A stretch of 64,000 nucleotides of DNA from Salticus scenicus. Taxonomy: Eukaryota; Arthropoda; Arachnida; Araneae; Salticidae. Each line of letters opens with the position of its first letter. Position 1 is the first letter of the stretch. The position numbers and the translations under genes are program-made. The notes below the pieces were generated by a model, which worked only from the letters and a program-made list of their open reading frames with translations, was not told the DNA's origin and ran no database searches. The stretch spans positions 245,311,436 to 245,375,435 of the forward strand of contig OZ005648.1 in the NCBI GenBank assembly GCA_963930645.1, given 5' to 3'. Below are positions 31,822-42,832 of the stretch, piece after piece.

Positions 31822-31858
<37 letters not shown>
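31815..31858. repeat. (AT)n microsatellite
   Basis: More than 20 uninterrupted AT units. Confidence 0.9.
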
Positions 31859-31860
<2 letters not shown>

Positions 31861-32642
31861 TTTTAAACTTTAGATTTGTATATTTATTTATTTAAGAGGG
31901 AAAATTTGAATATTTTTTCCATATATAATATAAAATTAATATATTATATTTCATAATAATTTATTTCAATTACTATTATGCGTTATATTCAGTAAACAGG
32001 AAATGATTTATTGAAATGAATCTGATAATTACTGAAACTTTATTTAAAACTTTTACTGAAAATAAAAAAAGAGAGAGAGAGAAATTACTCACTTTTTACC
32101 ATGTTTTTATTAACTTTGATTCTTGTTTGTTTGCCCAGTACAAATCTTGCAATCGATTTTTAACTAACTTCCCGACTAGCTAGTAGGGCTGGATGATATA
32201 TCGATATATCGTCAAATATCGATATCTACCACATATCATGATAATCGATATTGATCAATCATATGTCACGATATATCGACAATATAATTTCTTATTTTCA
32301 TCTTTTACCTAACAATAGGGATGAATAGAAATTGCATGCATGAAAGATGAAAAGAAGTTTTACATACATAGAATTCATGGTGAGGAGAACAGTTTTTATT
32401 TTTTTCAAGGGGAGTGGAGGGGTTGTTGTTGCTGTTTTTATCCAATTTTTGTAAATTTGGATGTTTTATGAAAAAATTGAAAATGACAGAAAATTACTAA
32501 TGTTCTAAAAAAGTAGAATTAACTTCTCATTAATTTTTGTTCCACATTTTCAATTTATGGAATGCTAAAAAGGGGGAAAAACAATAATATTCTTGATGTT
32601 ATTACTTACAAACTTTGAATAAACACCATAAAATGCAATAAA

Positions 32643-32693
32643 CTCGCAACAATTGTTTCGGGTCGAAAAAACCACGACCCTTCATCAGGCGAA
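32643..32693 (-). ncRNA. hammerhead ribozyme motif, left arm
   Basis: Exact mirror of the motif at 32765-32815 on the other strand. Confidence 0.7.
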
Positions 32694-32764
32694 CAAAGTA
32701 AGCACGAGTGCTGCGTGCCGCGAGGTGCGTTGCCGCTTTGATTGCAGCACTCGTGCTTACTTTG

Positions 32765-32815
32765 TTCGCCTGATGAAGGGTCGTGGTTTTTTCGACCCGA
32801 AACAATTGTTGCGAG
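32765..32815 (+). ncRNA. hammerhead ribozyme motif, right arm
   Basis: Stem I TCGC (32766-32769) pairs with GCGA (32811-32814). The core CTGATGA is at 32770-32776. Stem II GGGTCG/CGACCC (32778-32783 with 32793-32798) has a 9-nt loop. The core GAAA is at 32799-32802. A minimal stem III CAATTG is at 32803-32808, and the cleavage dinucleotide TT is at 32809-32810. All invariant core bases are present; one unpaired A separates CTGATGA from stem II. The very short stem III is typical of PLE hammerheads, which are thought to work better as dimers. Self-cleavage after 32810 is predicted, not shown. Confidence 0.72.
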
Positions 32816-33179
32816 TTTATTGCATTTTATGGTGTTTATTCAAAGTTTGTAAGTAATAATTTTTACAACGCCAGTTTTGTGATGCTTCTTTATTAAATAT
32901 TCTTGATGTCCATTTATCAGAACTTACTACATGTATTATAATTCATTGTTGAAATATTTAGGTTTGTTGTGCAATGATAATGATTTTATGTTATATCATA
33001 TATCACTGTTTTAGAAGCAATAACTTTTTTTATTACCCTGCTGCTAAAATTGCCCTTAATAAAGATATATTACTTTGGGGGGAAATTTCAATTCTAACTT
33101 ACATGGACTTTTTTAGAAACAAGATTTAAAAAAAAAACTATGTTGTGCCTATTAAAATGACAACCTTCCCATTTTTGCA

Positions 33180-33860
33180 GAATATTGCTGTACAGCAGCT
33201 CCACGTATCGGCAGATATGCACCCAAATTCTATCATCATAATGGCCTTTTCATATATCTAGTTCAATTACACGCAATAGAACCTGAGATACAGCCTTCAC
33301 TTATACTGTGGAAATCGCTGTATAGCAGCACCATCTTTAGAGCGATTGGCATTAAAAGTTGACAGAAACTAATACATGTCAAGGTACATCTGCATATAAA
33401 TGTATATGCAATTCTGTGCAGTAATTACTGAGATATAGCCTCCCCTGAAATTACGAAAATCGCTGTATAGCAGCGCCACCTGTTGGGCGGTTGACACCAA
33501 AAGTTGTTAGGCACTAACATATGTTAAAGGGCATCTACATATAAATTTATATGCAATTCCATGCTGTAATTCCTGAAACAGCGGAAATCGCTGTATAGCA
33601 GCGCCACCTGTTGACCAGTCGGCACCAAAAGTGGATAAACACTAATTTATGTTAAGGTGCATTTACATCATAAATTTATATTCAATTCGGTGCAGTAGTA
33701 CCGTATATATATTCACCACAAAATTTTTGTTACACCCATTTTCTAAAAGTGGTCTGTGTTCTGGATCTCTCAAAACGTGTAAATCCATAGAAAACCCTAA
33801 GTGGAAATTTTTTACGAATCCCATACTTTCTTGTATTGAGTATAGAAGAAAGTAAAAAAT
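33180..33860. repeat. 130-145-bp satellite units plus R4-type hairpin end
   Basis: GCTGTATAGCAGCGCCACCT-type cores begin at 33187, 33317, 33462 and 33590 (spacings 130, 145 and 128). Each core contains the palindrome GCTG-TATAG-CAGC. The block ends with CTCAAAACGTGTAAATCC and a hairpin (ATACTTTCTTGTATTGAGTA, TAGAAGAAAGTAAAA). It is homologous, in inverted orientation, to 42960-43760. Confidence 0.75.
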
Positions 33861-35026
33861 GGCTTAAGCAAGCTCTGAGCACTAGAATATTTGTGGGATT
33901 TTATATTATCCAAATTTTCTTTGTTGATATTTTGAAGAAAAAAGTTGATTGAGGATTAAAATATTTTTATTTGTTCTAATAAAGCAAGCTTATAGCAAAT
34001 CTCATACCTAAAACAGAAAAAAAAAAAAAAACTTGCTTTATAGATCAATTTTTTCCAACGATAGTCACACTTTAATATCGTTTCAATCAAAGAATCTATT
34101 TTTTCGTTTCAATCATTCAAGATTTATTTCCCGATATTTCACTAAAAACTCACAACATCATGTCCATATCGCATTCATAAAAAGAAATCGAAATATCAAA
34201 GTGTTTAATCATCCCCACTACTCATGAGTGGAACGAGTCAGCAATGGCGATACACCTTATCATCGTAATCATATAGCTGATTTCTGATTCCTTAATCGAA
34301 TAAACTCGTACTCACATTCACTCACTCACAGCGGCGTGGACAATATTCATGAATATAATCAGAAACATTCATGAATATAATCAGAAACATCACGCTTGCG
34401 CAGAATAGCCGATAAACACTCAAGAAGGGGAAAATACTCTTTGTTTACTCATATTACTGACGATGACGATTGCCGGAGATCGTGATTGAATATTACAGGA
34501 CGGCGGCAGGGAACAAGCACTTTAAATTTTTTTTGTTTGTTTGGACTCATAATTTGATTATTAGAATTGGTGGGAAGATTGTCGATTTTTCGATATTAAT
34601 GAATAAATGAATGGTATGTATTGAGCTACAATGAATCTTACATAAAGATTAAAGAGAGTTAATTAATAAAAATCTATCATTTTGTATCTGCAATAGTATT
34701 TTTATTCTTTTTTCTTCTAAAAATATTTAAAAAAAGAAAAGGTTTACATGTATATAATTTAATTAATGGTATATTTCCGATGCTAATTAATTAATCTTGT
34801 CTAAATTTATTCTATAAATGAAATTTATAAACAGAATTCTTTGTCCTATATAATTATTTAAAAAAAAAAAAAAATTAGTGATATACATAATTCATTATGC
34901 TAATTAATGATTGAAACATAAATGAATATATTAAAACTAGATGAATGATCGAAAATTTCTACAAACCAATCAGTATTTATGGTCTGTTTTTGTTGAAATT
35001 CTTTTAAAATAAGCACGATTTAAATA

Positions 35027-35057
<31 letters not shown>

Positions 35058-35094
35058 TTTGGTATTTATTAATTTAAAATTTAAAATTTTTAAA
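33861..35094. other. hAT interior, non-coding
   Basis: Includes a short direct repeat (AACATTCATGAATATAATCA near 34343-34385), GC-richer text at 34440-34520 and a TA tract at 35022-35048. No transposase catalytic region. Confidence 0.5.
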
Positions 35095-35436
35095 ATGACA
35101 ATGAGGCATACTATTGATTCTTTAGAATATTATCATTTGGTATCTAAATCAAAGACTAAAAGTCAGGTTTGGTCTACTTTTGGGATACCTGCCAATGAGC
35201 ATGGTACTGTTATTAACACTGATGTGGCAATTTGTAAACTCTGCAAAAAATATGTATGTGCAAAAGGAGGGAGTACAACAAATTTGCCTTCTCATTTGAA
35301 AGTGCACCATCCATTAAAATTTAGTGAGTACACTTCAAAGAAGCTATTGACTCCTGTTATACGTACATACAGTGAAATGAATGATTCTGATAGTTCACCT
35401 GTAGAAAGTAGTGTTTACGTTTGGTATACTAAATGA
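35095..35436 (+). pseudogene. BED zinc-finger fragment of hAT transposase
   Basis: From the Met at 35095 (MTMRHTIDSLEYYHLVSKSK), a BED finger is readable: SQVWSTFGIPANEHG, then AICKLCKKYVCAKGGSTTNL and PSHLKVHHP, giving Cx2C and a C-terminal His pair. The aromatic and zinc-binding spacing matches ZBED/hAT DNA-binding domains. After SSPVESSV the frame ends (TAA-TGA region at 35434) without the RNase-H-like catalytic domain, so an internal deletion removed the rest. It lies 340 bp from the right terminus, so the gene would once have run toward it. Confidence 0.75.
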
Positions 35437-35784
35437 TCTTTGCATTAAACAATTTTTCATTAGAAAATTTATTACATTGTTTACCAAGCTATGAGTTTAG
35501 TCGTAGTTTAACTATGAGTTATTTCGTAGCTTGACAGGTCAACGTGTTAAAATATTTTCTGTATTTCTCTGCCTATATTTTAATAAATATGTCAATTTAC
35601 ATAATTTTGCTTATTTAATAATTATAATTATTTAATAGCTAATTTAATAATTACTATAATGATTTAATAATCATAATATTTTATTTGAATTTGTTGTGAT
35701 ATCGATATATCAGAATATCGTGATATGAGGATGACGATATATCATGATATTAAATTCCTGACATCGTCCAGCCCTACTAGCTAG

Positions 35785-36250
35785 ACATTTGAAACTTTCA
35801 GGATAGCTCAGAACATGGTGACAATACATTTTTAAATACTTTTAGTCAACTGTTTCAGGTCCCTACTCCCTTTGGAAGCGTTTATATGATTCACAGAAAA
35901 TTTATTTAACTAACTTCCCAACTAGCTAGACATTTGAAACTTTCAGAATAGTTCAGAACACGGTGAAATTGCATTTTTTTTTTTTTTTTAATACTTTTAG
36001 TTTTAATACGTTACTTTTAGTTACGTTTAGTTTACTTTTTTTTAATACTGTTTCGGGTCCCTGCTGGCTTCGGCAGCGTTACCAGTACAAAGCTTGCAAT
36101 CGATTTTTAACTAACTTCTCGGCTAGCTAGCTAGCCATTTGAAACTTTTATAATAGCTCAAAACACTATAACAATGAATTTTTTTAATACTTTTAGCCAA
36201 TTGTTCTGGGTTCCCACTGCCTTCAGTAGCGTTTATATGATTGAACAGAA
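35785..36250. repeat. minisatellite interrupted by the hAT insertion
   Basis: Units share AACTAACTTCCCGACTAGCT, ACATTTGAAACTTT and (T)AATACTTTTAG. Unit positions are 35785, 35930 and 36136 (spacing 145, then about 205 because of a T-rich expansion). The left part of unit 1 lies at 32138-32183, on the other side of the hAT. Confidence 0.8.
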
Positions 36251-36920
36251 AATTTAAAAACATGGTATATAAAAAGTTCTTTTTATCTTTACAAGATTAT
36301 GTTGAACAAGAAGTTTAAATTGCAGTCTCCATACAATAAACAAGTTGCAAAAAGCCTATTTTAGAAAAGGAAACTTTTTTAAAAGACCACAACAAAATCT
36401 AGACTCTAAAAGTAAAGTAATTTCGCTATTGATAATCAAAATATTTTATTTTTCAAATTTCACTTATATATTGAAAAACTAAAATGTAAATCACATTTTG
36501 TCTATAGGTAAGATAATTGATATAATCTATACAAGTTAATTCATAAAAATATGTATTTTAATTAGTTTATAAGCATTTTGATATGTTCATTTTTCCTTCA
36601 CTTACAAAAGTTAATTCAGATGTATAAGAGAATAAGAGGGTATGGTTAATCTGTAAAAATGTAATATAATAAATAAAAGCTTAAGAATTGCATACAAAAA
36701 AAAATATATATATCTCTGTTAATAGAAGTTTACACTTAACAAATGTTTGCATACTTCTTCCTTTCTAAAAAAAAAGAGGGGGGGGGGGCACAAAATAAAT
36801 AACAATAAAAATTAAATTATTTAAACAAAAACAATTAATATTGAGAAAAATGTAATGAGTGATATGTTAATAAATTAGAGAATGAATTTCTTTTTACACA
36901 CAACTGTAAAAAATGTTATT

Positions 36921-37376
36921 TGTAATAAATCAGTATTTTTAATTACATACTTTTAACATTTTAATGCATATCATATAAAATACAAGGATTTTGTTCAAAA
37001 TAAATAATAAATGTGAAGGAATTTTTTTTATTGTTATTTAATTTGATTATTGATTTAATTCTAGGCTGATCTGGTTTGATTTCTACTTCTATTGACTGAG
37101 GCTACTTTCTCAAACCAGCTATCTAACCGACCGAAACCAAATGATTGTTGTAATAAATCAGTATTTTTAATTACATACTTTTAACATTTTAAGGCATATT
37201 ATATAAAATATGAGGATTTTGTTCAAAATAAATAATAAATGTGAAAGAAGTTTTTTAATTATTATTTAATTTGATAATTGATTTAATTCTAGACTGATCT
37301 GGTTTGATTTCTACTTCTATTGGCTGAGGCTACTTTCTCAAACCAGCTATCTAACTGACTGAAACCAAATTATCGC
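36921..37376. repeat. 228-bp tandem duplication
   Basis: 36921-37148 and 37149-37376 are direct copies with few differences, e.g. TGTAATAAATCAGTATTTTT and CTCAAACCAGCTATCTAAC. The second copy abuts the right TIR of the outer element. Confidence 0.88.
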
Positions 37377-37448
37377 CAAACACAAGTTGCAGAAAATCAA
37401 CCAATCACGTCATCTAGCCAGTTAGACATTTAGCCACTTGTGTCATAG

Positions 37449-39353
37449 TGTAGCTGAACAATTTAACATTTGTGGTGAGATTGGCCTATTCTTTGTGAAA
37501 ATTAAGGAATAAAAAAGCATAAAAACTAATTCAGTCATTATTCTCAGATCCTAATTAAATTTACAATGGAATTAACATGTGAAAATAATTGAATTTATAT
37601 TAAAAAGAAAAAAATCAAATTAAAATAAGACACCGCTGGTCTTTCAAAATCCTTGGTCCCTGGGACCGAGTTCCAAATCTCTTTTTTAAAAAGTCTTTTT
37701 TTTTTAAAAATGGGTCCTCACATAAATGAATTTATAAATTAATATTTTATATTTAAACTTGATAAGTAAACACCTTACTTGTCAGCTCCATTATACTTGC
37801 AAAAGCTTTTCATAGGAGGGCCCTCCTCTTTCTCAATGCATCTTGCTGAAGTGGACAGTGACTTTCCAATGCTTCATCTTGATGTTTATCCTTAAGAGGC
37901 TACTTCAGTCACCGTCGTCGGAAAGCAAAGCCAATATAATCCTATGGAAAAATTTGCCCCCTTATAACTCATTAACAAATGCATATTTTTAAATTCCGTT
38001 TTCCCACATTCAGAAAATTCACAACTGTTACATGAGCCATCTGTTTTTAAAAAATGATTATTTTTATTATTTTATTTTTAAGCTGTAATATTCGAAATTT
38101 CACTTGATTTTGTACATTGGTCTTAAGAAATTAACAAATTACTGTATCGAATAGCTTAAAATAGGCAGTTCTTTCTAAATGATCAAGCTTATTATTAATT
38201 CTTAAGAAATAAAAATTAAGTTTAAATGAGTATTAATAAAACAGTACCCAAGTATGAAAATTTGCTAAAAATTTTGCATTTTCATGTAAAACCACACCTC
38301 CCATCCCGAACAACTCGAAGGAAGTAATTACAGGTGATTAATGATCTTTGGTGGGGTGGGAATTCTTTCAGGACCATTTAGAGTGAACCTTCAGGGGAAA
38401 CTAGTTTTGTATGGAGTCCCACACACACACACCTCAACCTTATCTATAAGTAGTTTCATGTTTCTTTGAAATAGACACTTTTTTTTTGGGGGGGGGGACC
38501 TTCAAAACATATACTGTGCAATGAAAGTATTGCAACATTGTAGTCAGACTTTTTTTTTTCTTCACGTGATATATGTAAGTTTATTGTGTACGTATATGTA
38601 TGCAAATGAAACAGGAATTTCTATTATGGTATTACATTGGGTCGCATAATCGGATCTGGTATGGCTCGAATTTGCATTAATTTTTTCACACTCAATATAT
38701 ATGTATACATATGTATTATTTTCAGAAGAATTTCTAATGCTTTTTCTCTTTTATGATGAGTATAACAACTTTTTGAATGCAGAAATTGGATGACACTTCT
38801 AAGTAACATGACTCATGACATGAATTTAATTGTAATTGTGTAATTATTAATACTTAATATTTTAAATTTTCTATTAGACAAATTTTCTAGCCTCCGAAAT
38901 CTGAATGTATTTAGCCTCATTATTTTATTATTCTTATATATTGTCAAAATATTTCGAACTGTGAATTTTTAAGTTTTAATATATAAGAAATTTTGCAATA
39001 TGATACACTAAAATTTATAGCTAGATTATTAATTATTAATATAATTATAATGTTATATTTATATTAAAAATTACTAATTATAAAATCGATTATTATAAAA
39101 TCGATGTTCATGGATGATTAAAAAAAATTTCGCTTTAAAAAATTGTAAATTCATCATTATTATGATAAAATGGAATATCTAAAATTACAAAATACTCCTT
39201 TATTTAAAATACTATCTAAATATTTTTTTGACTAAATATGAAATTTTGAAATTAAAAAATATTTTTTTGATAACAGAACAGAAAATATATTAAAGTGAAT
39301 TTGACTTAGTATATATACAATAAATATTTAAAAAATGTAATAAAGTATTTTTG

Positions 39354-39386
<33 letters not shown>

Positions 39387-39390
39387 AAAT
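37449..39390. other. unassigned intergenic DNA
   Basis: AT-rich; a CA/CACACA run near 38420-38432, a G run near 38490, a T run, and a long A run at 39357-39384 just before the R1 copy. No gene supported. Confidence 0.4.
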
Positions 39391-39394
39391 AATT

Positions 39395-39945
39395 CATTGA
39401 CTGCATTCACGTTGGTCAACCAACCAACCGGAACAACTCAAGCCTTGAAAGTAAAAACCCCATCCCGAAGTTTTTGCCGAAGAAAAGCATGCAATTGGCA
39501 AAGTAATATAATTACATTTTTAAAACAACTTTTATAAAAAACAAGAGTTTTCCTGAAAAATACAAAAATGTTACTAGATTCAGAAAGATCCCATTAACAA
39601 CATATATTAATTAAATGAAAATCGTTTGTGCCGTTTAGAGATATTTTTCATGATTTTAGTCCATTACACCATCCATTTTCCCTTTTTGGCTTTAAATTGA
39701 GATTCAGATCTCAAAACATACTGCATGTAGACATGTAAAATTTTCAGGATAGATTAAGACCGAAGATAAGACTATTTTGAAAAGATCAGAACAAAATATG
39801 GCATATTTGCTGAGATATTAAGTGTCTGCTTTTACAAATCTCTTTGATGTCAAACTAGCCGTATATATGAGTTTGCAGCTTTCAGTTTGTCCTTCCGCTT
39901 GCGTCACTCCAAAAACTGCCATTTTTCGTGATAAAACGAGGCTTA
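39395..39945. repeat. R1 dispersed repeat, inverted copy
   Basis: Begins ATTGACTGCATTCACGTTGG and ends GCGTCACTCCAAAAACTGCC, the reverse of the 17520-18065 arrangement. Internally AGATCTCAAAACATACTGCA and TTTTCAGGATAGATTAAGAC match. Confidence 0.7.
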
Positions 39946-40739
39946 CACATAGTGAGGTAAAAAAAAATAAAAATAAATAAATTGGTAGTGTTATTTTTTG
40001 AAACACCAATTTCTGAGATCTAAAACTGATCTACCTAAGAGGATGACTTTTAATTTTCCTCTAATAACCATGTAATACATGAGAAAGGAATGGATTTATA
40101 TAGCAATTTTCAAGAACATGCCCGTCCAACCCAAAACTCTTGCTGAGCCGCATTGAAAATCTATTTTACACAGGTGGGCTGCATTGTACAATTGAATGAA
40201 CCATACACGTATCATAATTCTTCTTTTCAGTGAGCTTGTGAGGATTCAAAAAAGAAAATATGTATATTACATATATATATATTTTTTATTCATAAAATAA
40301 CTATATAACAGTGAAAAACTTATGATTATACATTCATAAGTATAATAGTAAGAATCAGTTATTGATCTGATAATATTTTATTAATATTCACGAGCACAAT
40401 ATTTGTTTCTGTAGCTACCTTAATTGATATTTTCCGTCAGAAACGGTTTATTAATTTTAGATGTTTTAACCGAAGCTGTCAAATTAGAAATTTCCTGAAT
40501 TCTGTTGCAGGCCGCTGAACCTTACACGGCGGGTTGGCCAGGTCCTGTTCAAGAAATTCGTTAGAGCTCTTTTTTTTTGAGGTACCAACTTTTACAAAAA
40601 CTGAATTATTGACAGGAAAACAATTATTACATACAAAAGGGCATTTAAAAGTGAGTTAATAGGGCGAGTTTGAAAAACATCCGTACAACCATTTTTAAAG
40701 GAACGTGCTTGTGAGACCTGAAATTGAGCTATTTATACG
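39946..40739. other. unassigned intergenic DNA
   Basis: No coding or repeat boundary found. 40505-40550 is a GC-richer patch. Confidence 0.4.
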
Positions 40740-41540
40740 CCTATCAATTTTCCTAAACTAACCAACTATATCATTCGAAAGGACATCTAATAGAGTGTTT
40801 ATATAGAAAATTTGAAGAAAATCATTAGAGCCGTTTTTGACATACAAACTTGCGATCCCACTTCCGGTTTTCAATGACCCACTTCCAGTTTCTCAATTTT
40901 CACCAAAATTTTGAAAATTCATCTGTACACCAACATGTCTCAACTCTGAAGTTTTGTAGTTCTATCTTTATTAGTTTCGAAGATATGATAGCGTAGGATT
41001 TCACACATACACGCATACATACATACGTACATACACACAGGTCAATTGCTAAAAACCACTTTTTTGGACTTTGGGGACCTTAAAACATGTAAATCAGATG
41101 AAATCTCAATATTGAATTTTTGGACCGAATACAATACTTCCATTACCTACCCTACGGTAGTAGGGTAATGGAAGTAAAAAAGAATTGTTAGAGACGTGTT
41201 TGAGATACGGACTTTACCGTATTTGAGATACATCCTAATTTTCATGATCTTTCCAATCTTCACCAAAAGTTAAAAGAAAAATTATCTGCTTACCAGACAT
41301 AACCCAATTTTGAAGTTCTGCCAATCTAACTTATTATTTTTGGAGATGCAATAGTCAGAAATCCCCCCCCTCCCCCCACACACACATACTGACTGTTTTA
41401 ACCAAAAAAAAAAAAAAAATTTTTTGGGGGCTCAGGAAACCTTAAAACAGGTAAATCAGTTGAAATATCGATATTGAATTTTTGGACCAAATACAATACT
41501 TCCATTACCTACGGTAGCAGAGTAATGGAAGTAAAGAGAA
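40740..41540. repeat. R4 repeat, two tandem copies with terminal hairpins
   Basis: Copy 1 (about 40740-41178) and copy 2 (about 41179-41540) share ACCTTAAAACATGTAAATCA, ATTGAATTTTTGGACC and AATACAATACTTCCATTACC. Each closes with a hairpin (ACTTCCATTACCTA ... TAATGGAAGT) and AAA. Copy 2 has C-rich and A-rich expansions (41350-41420). Confidence 0.75.
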
Positions 41541-41610
41541 GAAATAAATGAATTGCGATGAGCATAAGTTAAGGTCATTTTTGGGATGCAGCAACCCCCC
41601 CCCCCCCCCC

Positions 41611-41641
<31 letters not shown>

Positions 41642-42216
41642 TTAGAATTTAAAACCTTTATTTTTGCTAGTGACTTTTTTTTTTTTTTTTTTAAATAAAC
41701 AACTAGCAAACCCGTGTAAAATTTCCGCACTTTATTTCTTTTCTTACTTATCTTTAAAATTTGAAACTCATAAATATTATACCAGTTTCACTATTTAATT
41801 AAAATTTTAATTTACCAGAAGCCAAATTATTATTATAACCAAACAGTGCAGTAAAAACTGGTGGTGCGTCACACTGGGGCCCACGAATCAAGGGGGCCAG
41901 AAAAGACTTTTACACTTTTATTTATTTTTTAATGGTTTTCATGTTTTTTTTTTTTTTTTTTTTTTTAAATACTTAAAATTTTGGAAATTTGCATCCCCCC
42001 CCCCCTCAACTGTTTCCCTAAAAGACGCGTAAGTAGGGTTGTTATAATTAGCGATTTTGATGACGTCAGTAAATTTTACATCGATATTTTCTTACTGGTG
42101 AGTTCTAGCAAGATATCTGGCATATTTTATATCATTTCATTGTTCTTTTAAACGGGTTTTTATTTTTGTTACACCTATATAACAACCTATTTAATTATTT
42201 TGGTATTGGATAAAAT
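41541..42216. other. homopolymer-rich intergenic DNA
   Basis: C run into A run at 41594-41639, T runs at 41678-41692 and 41947-41966, and a C run at 41995-42005. Nothing coding. Confidence 0.45.
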
Positions 42217-42795
42217 GACACAAAGTAAACATTTCCATATATTTTACTTACAGTTTTGGATAGCGTGACGCAAAAGATAGAATAATTCATTGAAATAAAT
42301 ACATTTCAGTACATAATATAAGCTTAATGAAAGTGATATATTTGACAGCGTATTTGAAAATTAAAAGCAATATTTCAATGTGCAAATATACTTTAATATG
42401 CAAAACAAAATAATTGCAGTGAAATTTAAAAACAAATCATTTAATATAACACCACTGCATTGCTGGAATTTCATATTATTTCTTTTAAAGCACATATTTT
42501 CATATTATAAGAAATGTGAATGAAAAGGTATCAGTGAGTAAATGCTATATATTATTTTATGTTGAAAATAATGTTTACACTGTAAATATAAATAAAAGAA
42601 AAAAGCAAATTCAAATAAGAAAATCTATGTATATTTTAATTAATAGCAAAGCATCACTGAAAATTTGATATCATTGTTTTTAAGACCTGTATTTCTAATT
42701 CTTATAGCCATAAAGTACAGTGCTGCATCACAAACTTTTAACCCGTTGAGGGTTTTTTGTATTGATATCATTACTTTTTAGGGGTTAATGATCAA
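42217..42795. repeat. R2 dispersed repeat, inverted copy
   Basis: Runs from TATATTTTACTTACAGTTTT and GGATAGCGTGACGC to ACTTTTTAGGGGTTAATGAT. It matches the reverse complement of 19728-20310 along its length with perhaps three quarters identity. It begins inside the hairpin part, so hairpin and R2 belong to one family. Confidence 0.72.
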
Positions 42796-42832
42796 AATTT
42801 AAAATTTAAGGAGCATGGTAATGAGTTATATC

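Larger units (their letters stand above)
32586..32908. mobile_element. palindromic Penelope-like derivative with target duplication
   Basis: AATATTCTTGATG (13 bp) flanks it at 32586-32598 and 32896-32908. Inside is a perfect inverted repeat, 116-bp arms at 32599-32714 and 32744-32859, with a 29-bp spacer. A 36-bp non-palindromic extension (32860-32895) follows, on one side only. Inverted terminal repeats, 10-15-bp target duplications, a 30-40-bp extension and hammerhead motifs are known PLE traits. No coding sequence is present. Overlapping 67-codon frames on both strands are mirror images of the palindrome, not genes. Confidence 0.8.
32184..35776 (+). mobile_element. hAT-superfamily transposon, 3.6 kb
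   Basis: Ends TAGGGCTGGATGATATATCG and, reverse complemented, TAGGGCTGGACGATGTCAGG. A perfect 8-bp target duplication CTAGCTAG lies at 32176-32183 and 35777-35784. The subterminal DNA is rich in ATATCGATA palindromes. An 8-bp duplication, a TAGGGCTGG-type end and an internal BED zinc finger together identify hAT. The catalytic transposase core is missing. A small PLE derivative (32599-32895) and a satellite block (33180-33860) sit inside. Confidence 0.9.
31277..37448. mobile_element. outer TIR element hosting nested insertions
   Basis: 31285-31352 (GGGGCTAAATGTCTAACTGG ... TGTTTGGCGATAAT) and 37369-37440 are inverted repeats about 70 bp long with about 85% identity. Possible short target duplications GTCATAC and GTCATAG lie just outside. 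Subtracting the hAT at 32184-35776 leaves about 2.6 kb, consisting of minisatellite, a 228-bp duplication and AT-rich filler with no transposase. A non-autonomous DNA transposon is the best reading; the family is not assigned. Confidence 0.6.

Noticed and set aside
32602..32856. Two 67-codon overlapping frames on opposite strands
   Set aside because: They are mirror translations of a perfect palindrome.
34033..34227. 64-codon frame inside the 3.6-kb hAT
   Set aside because: No hAT catalytic motif; low-complexity Ser/Phe-rich translation.
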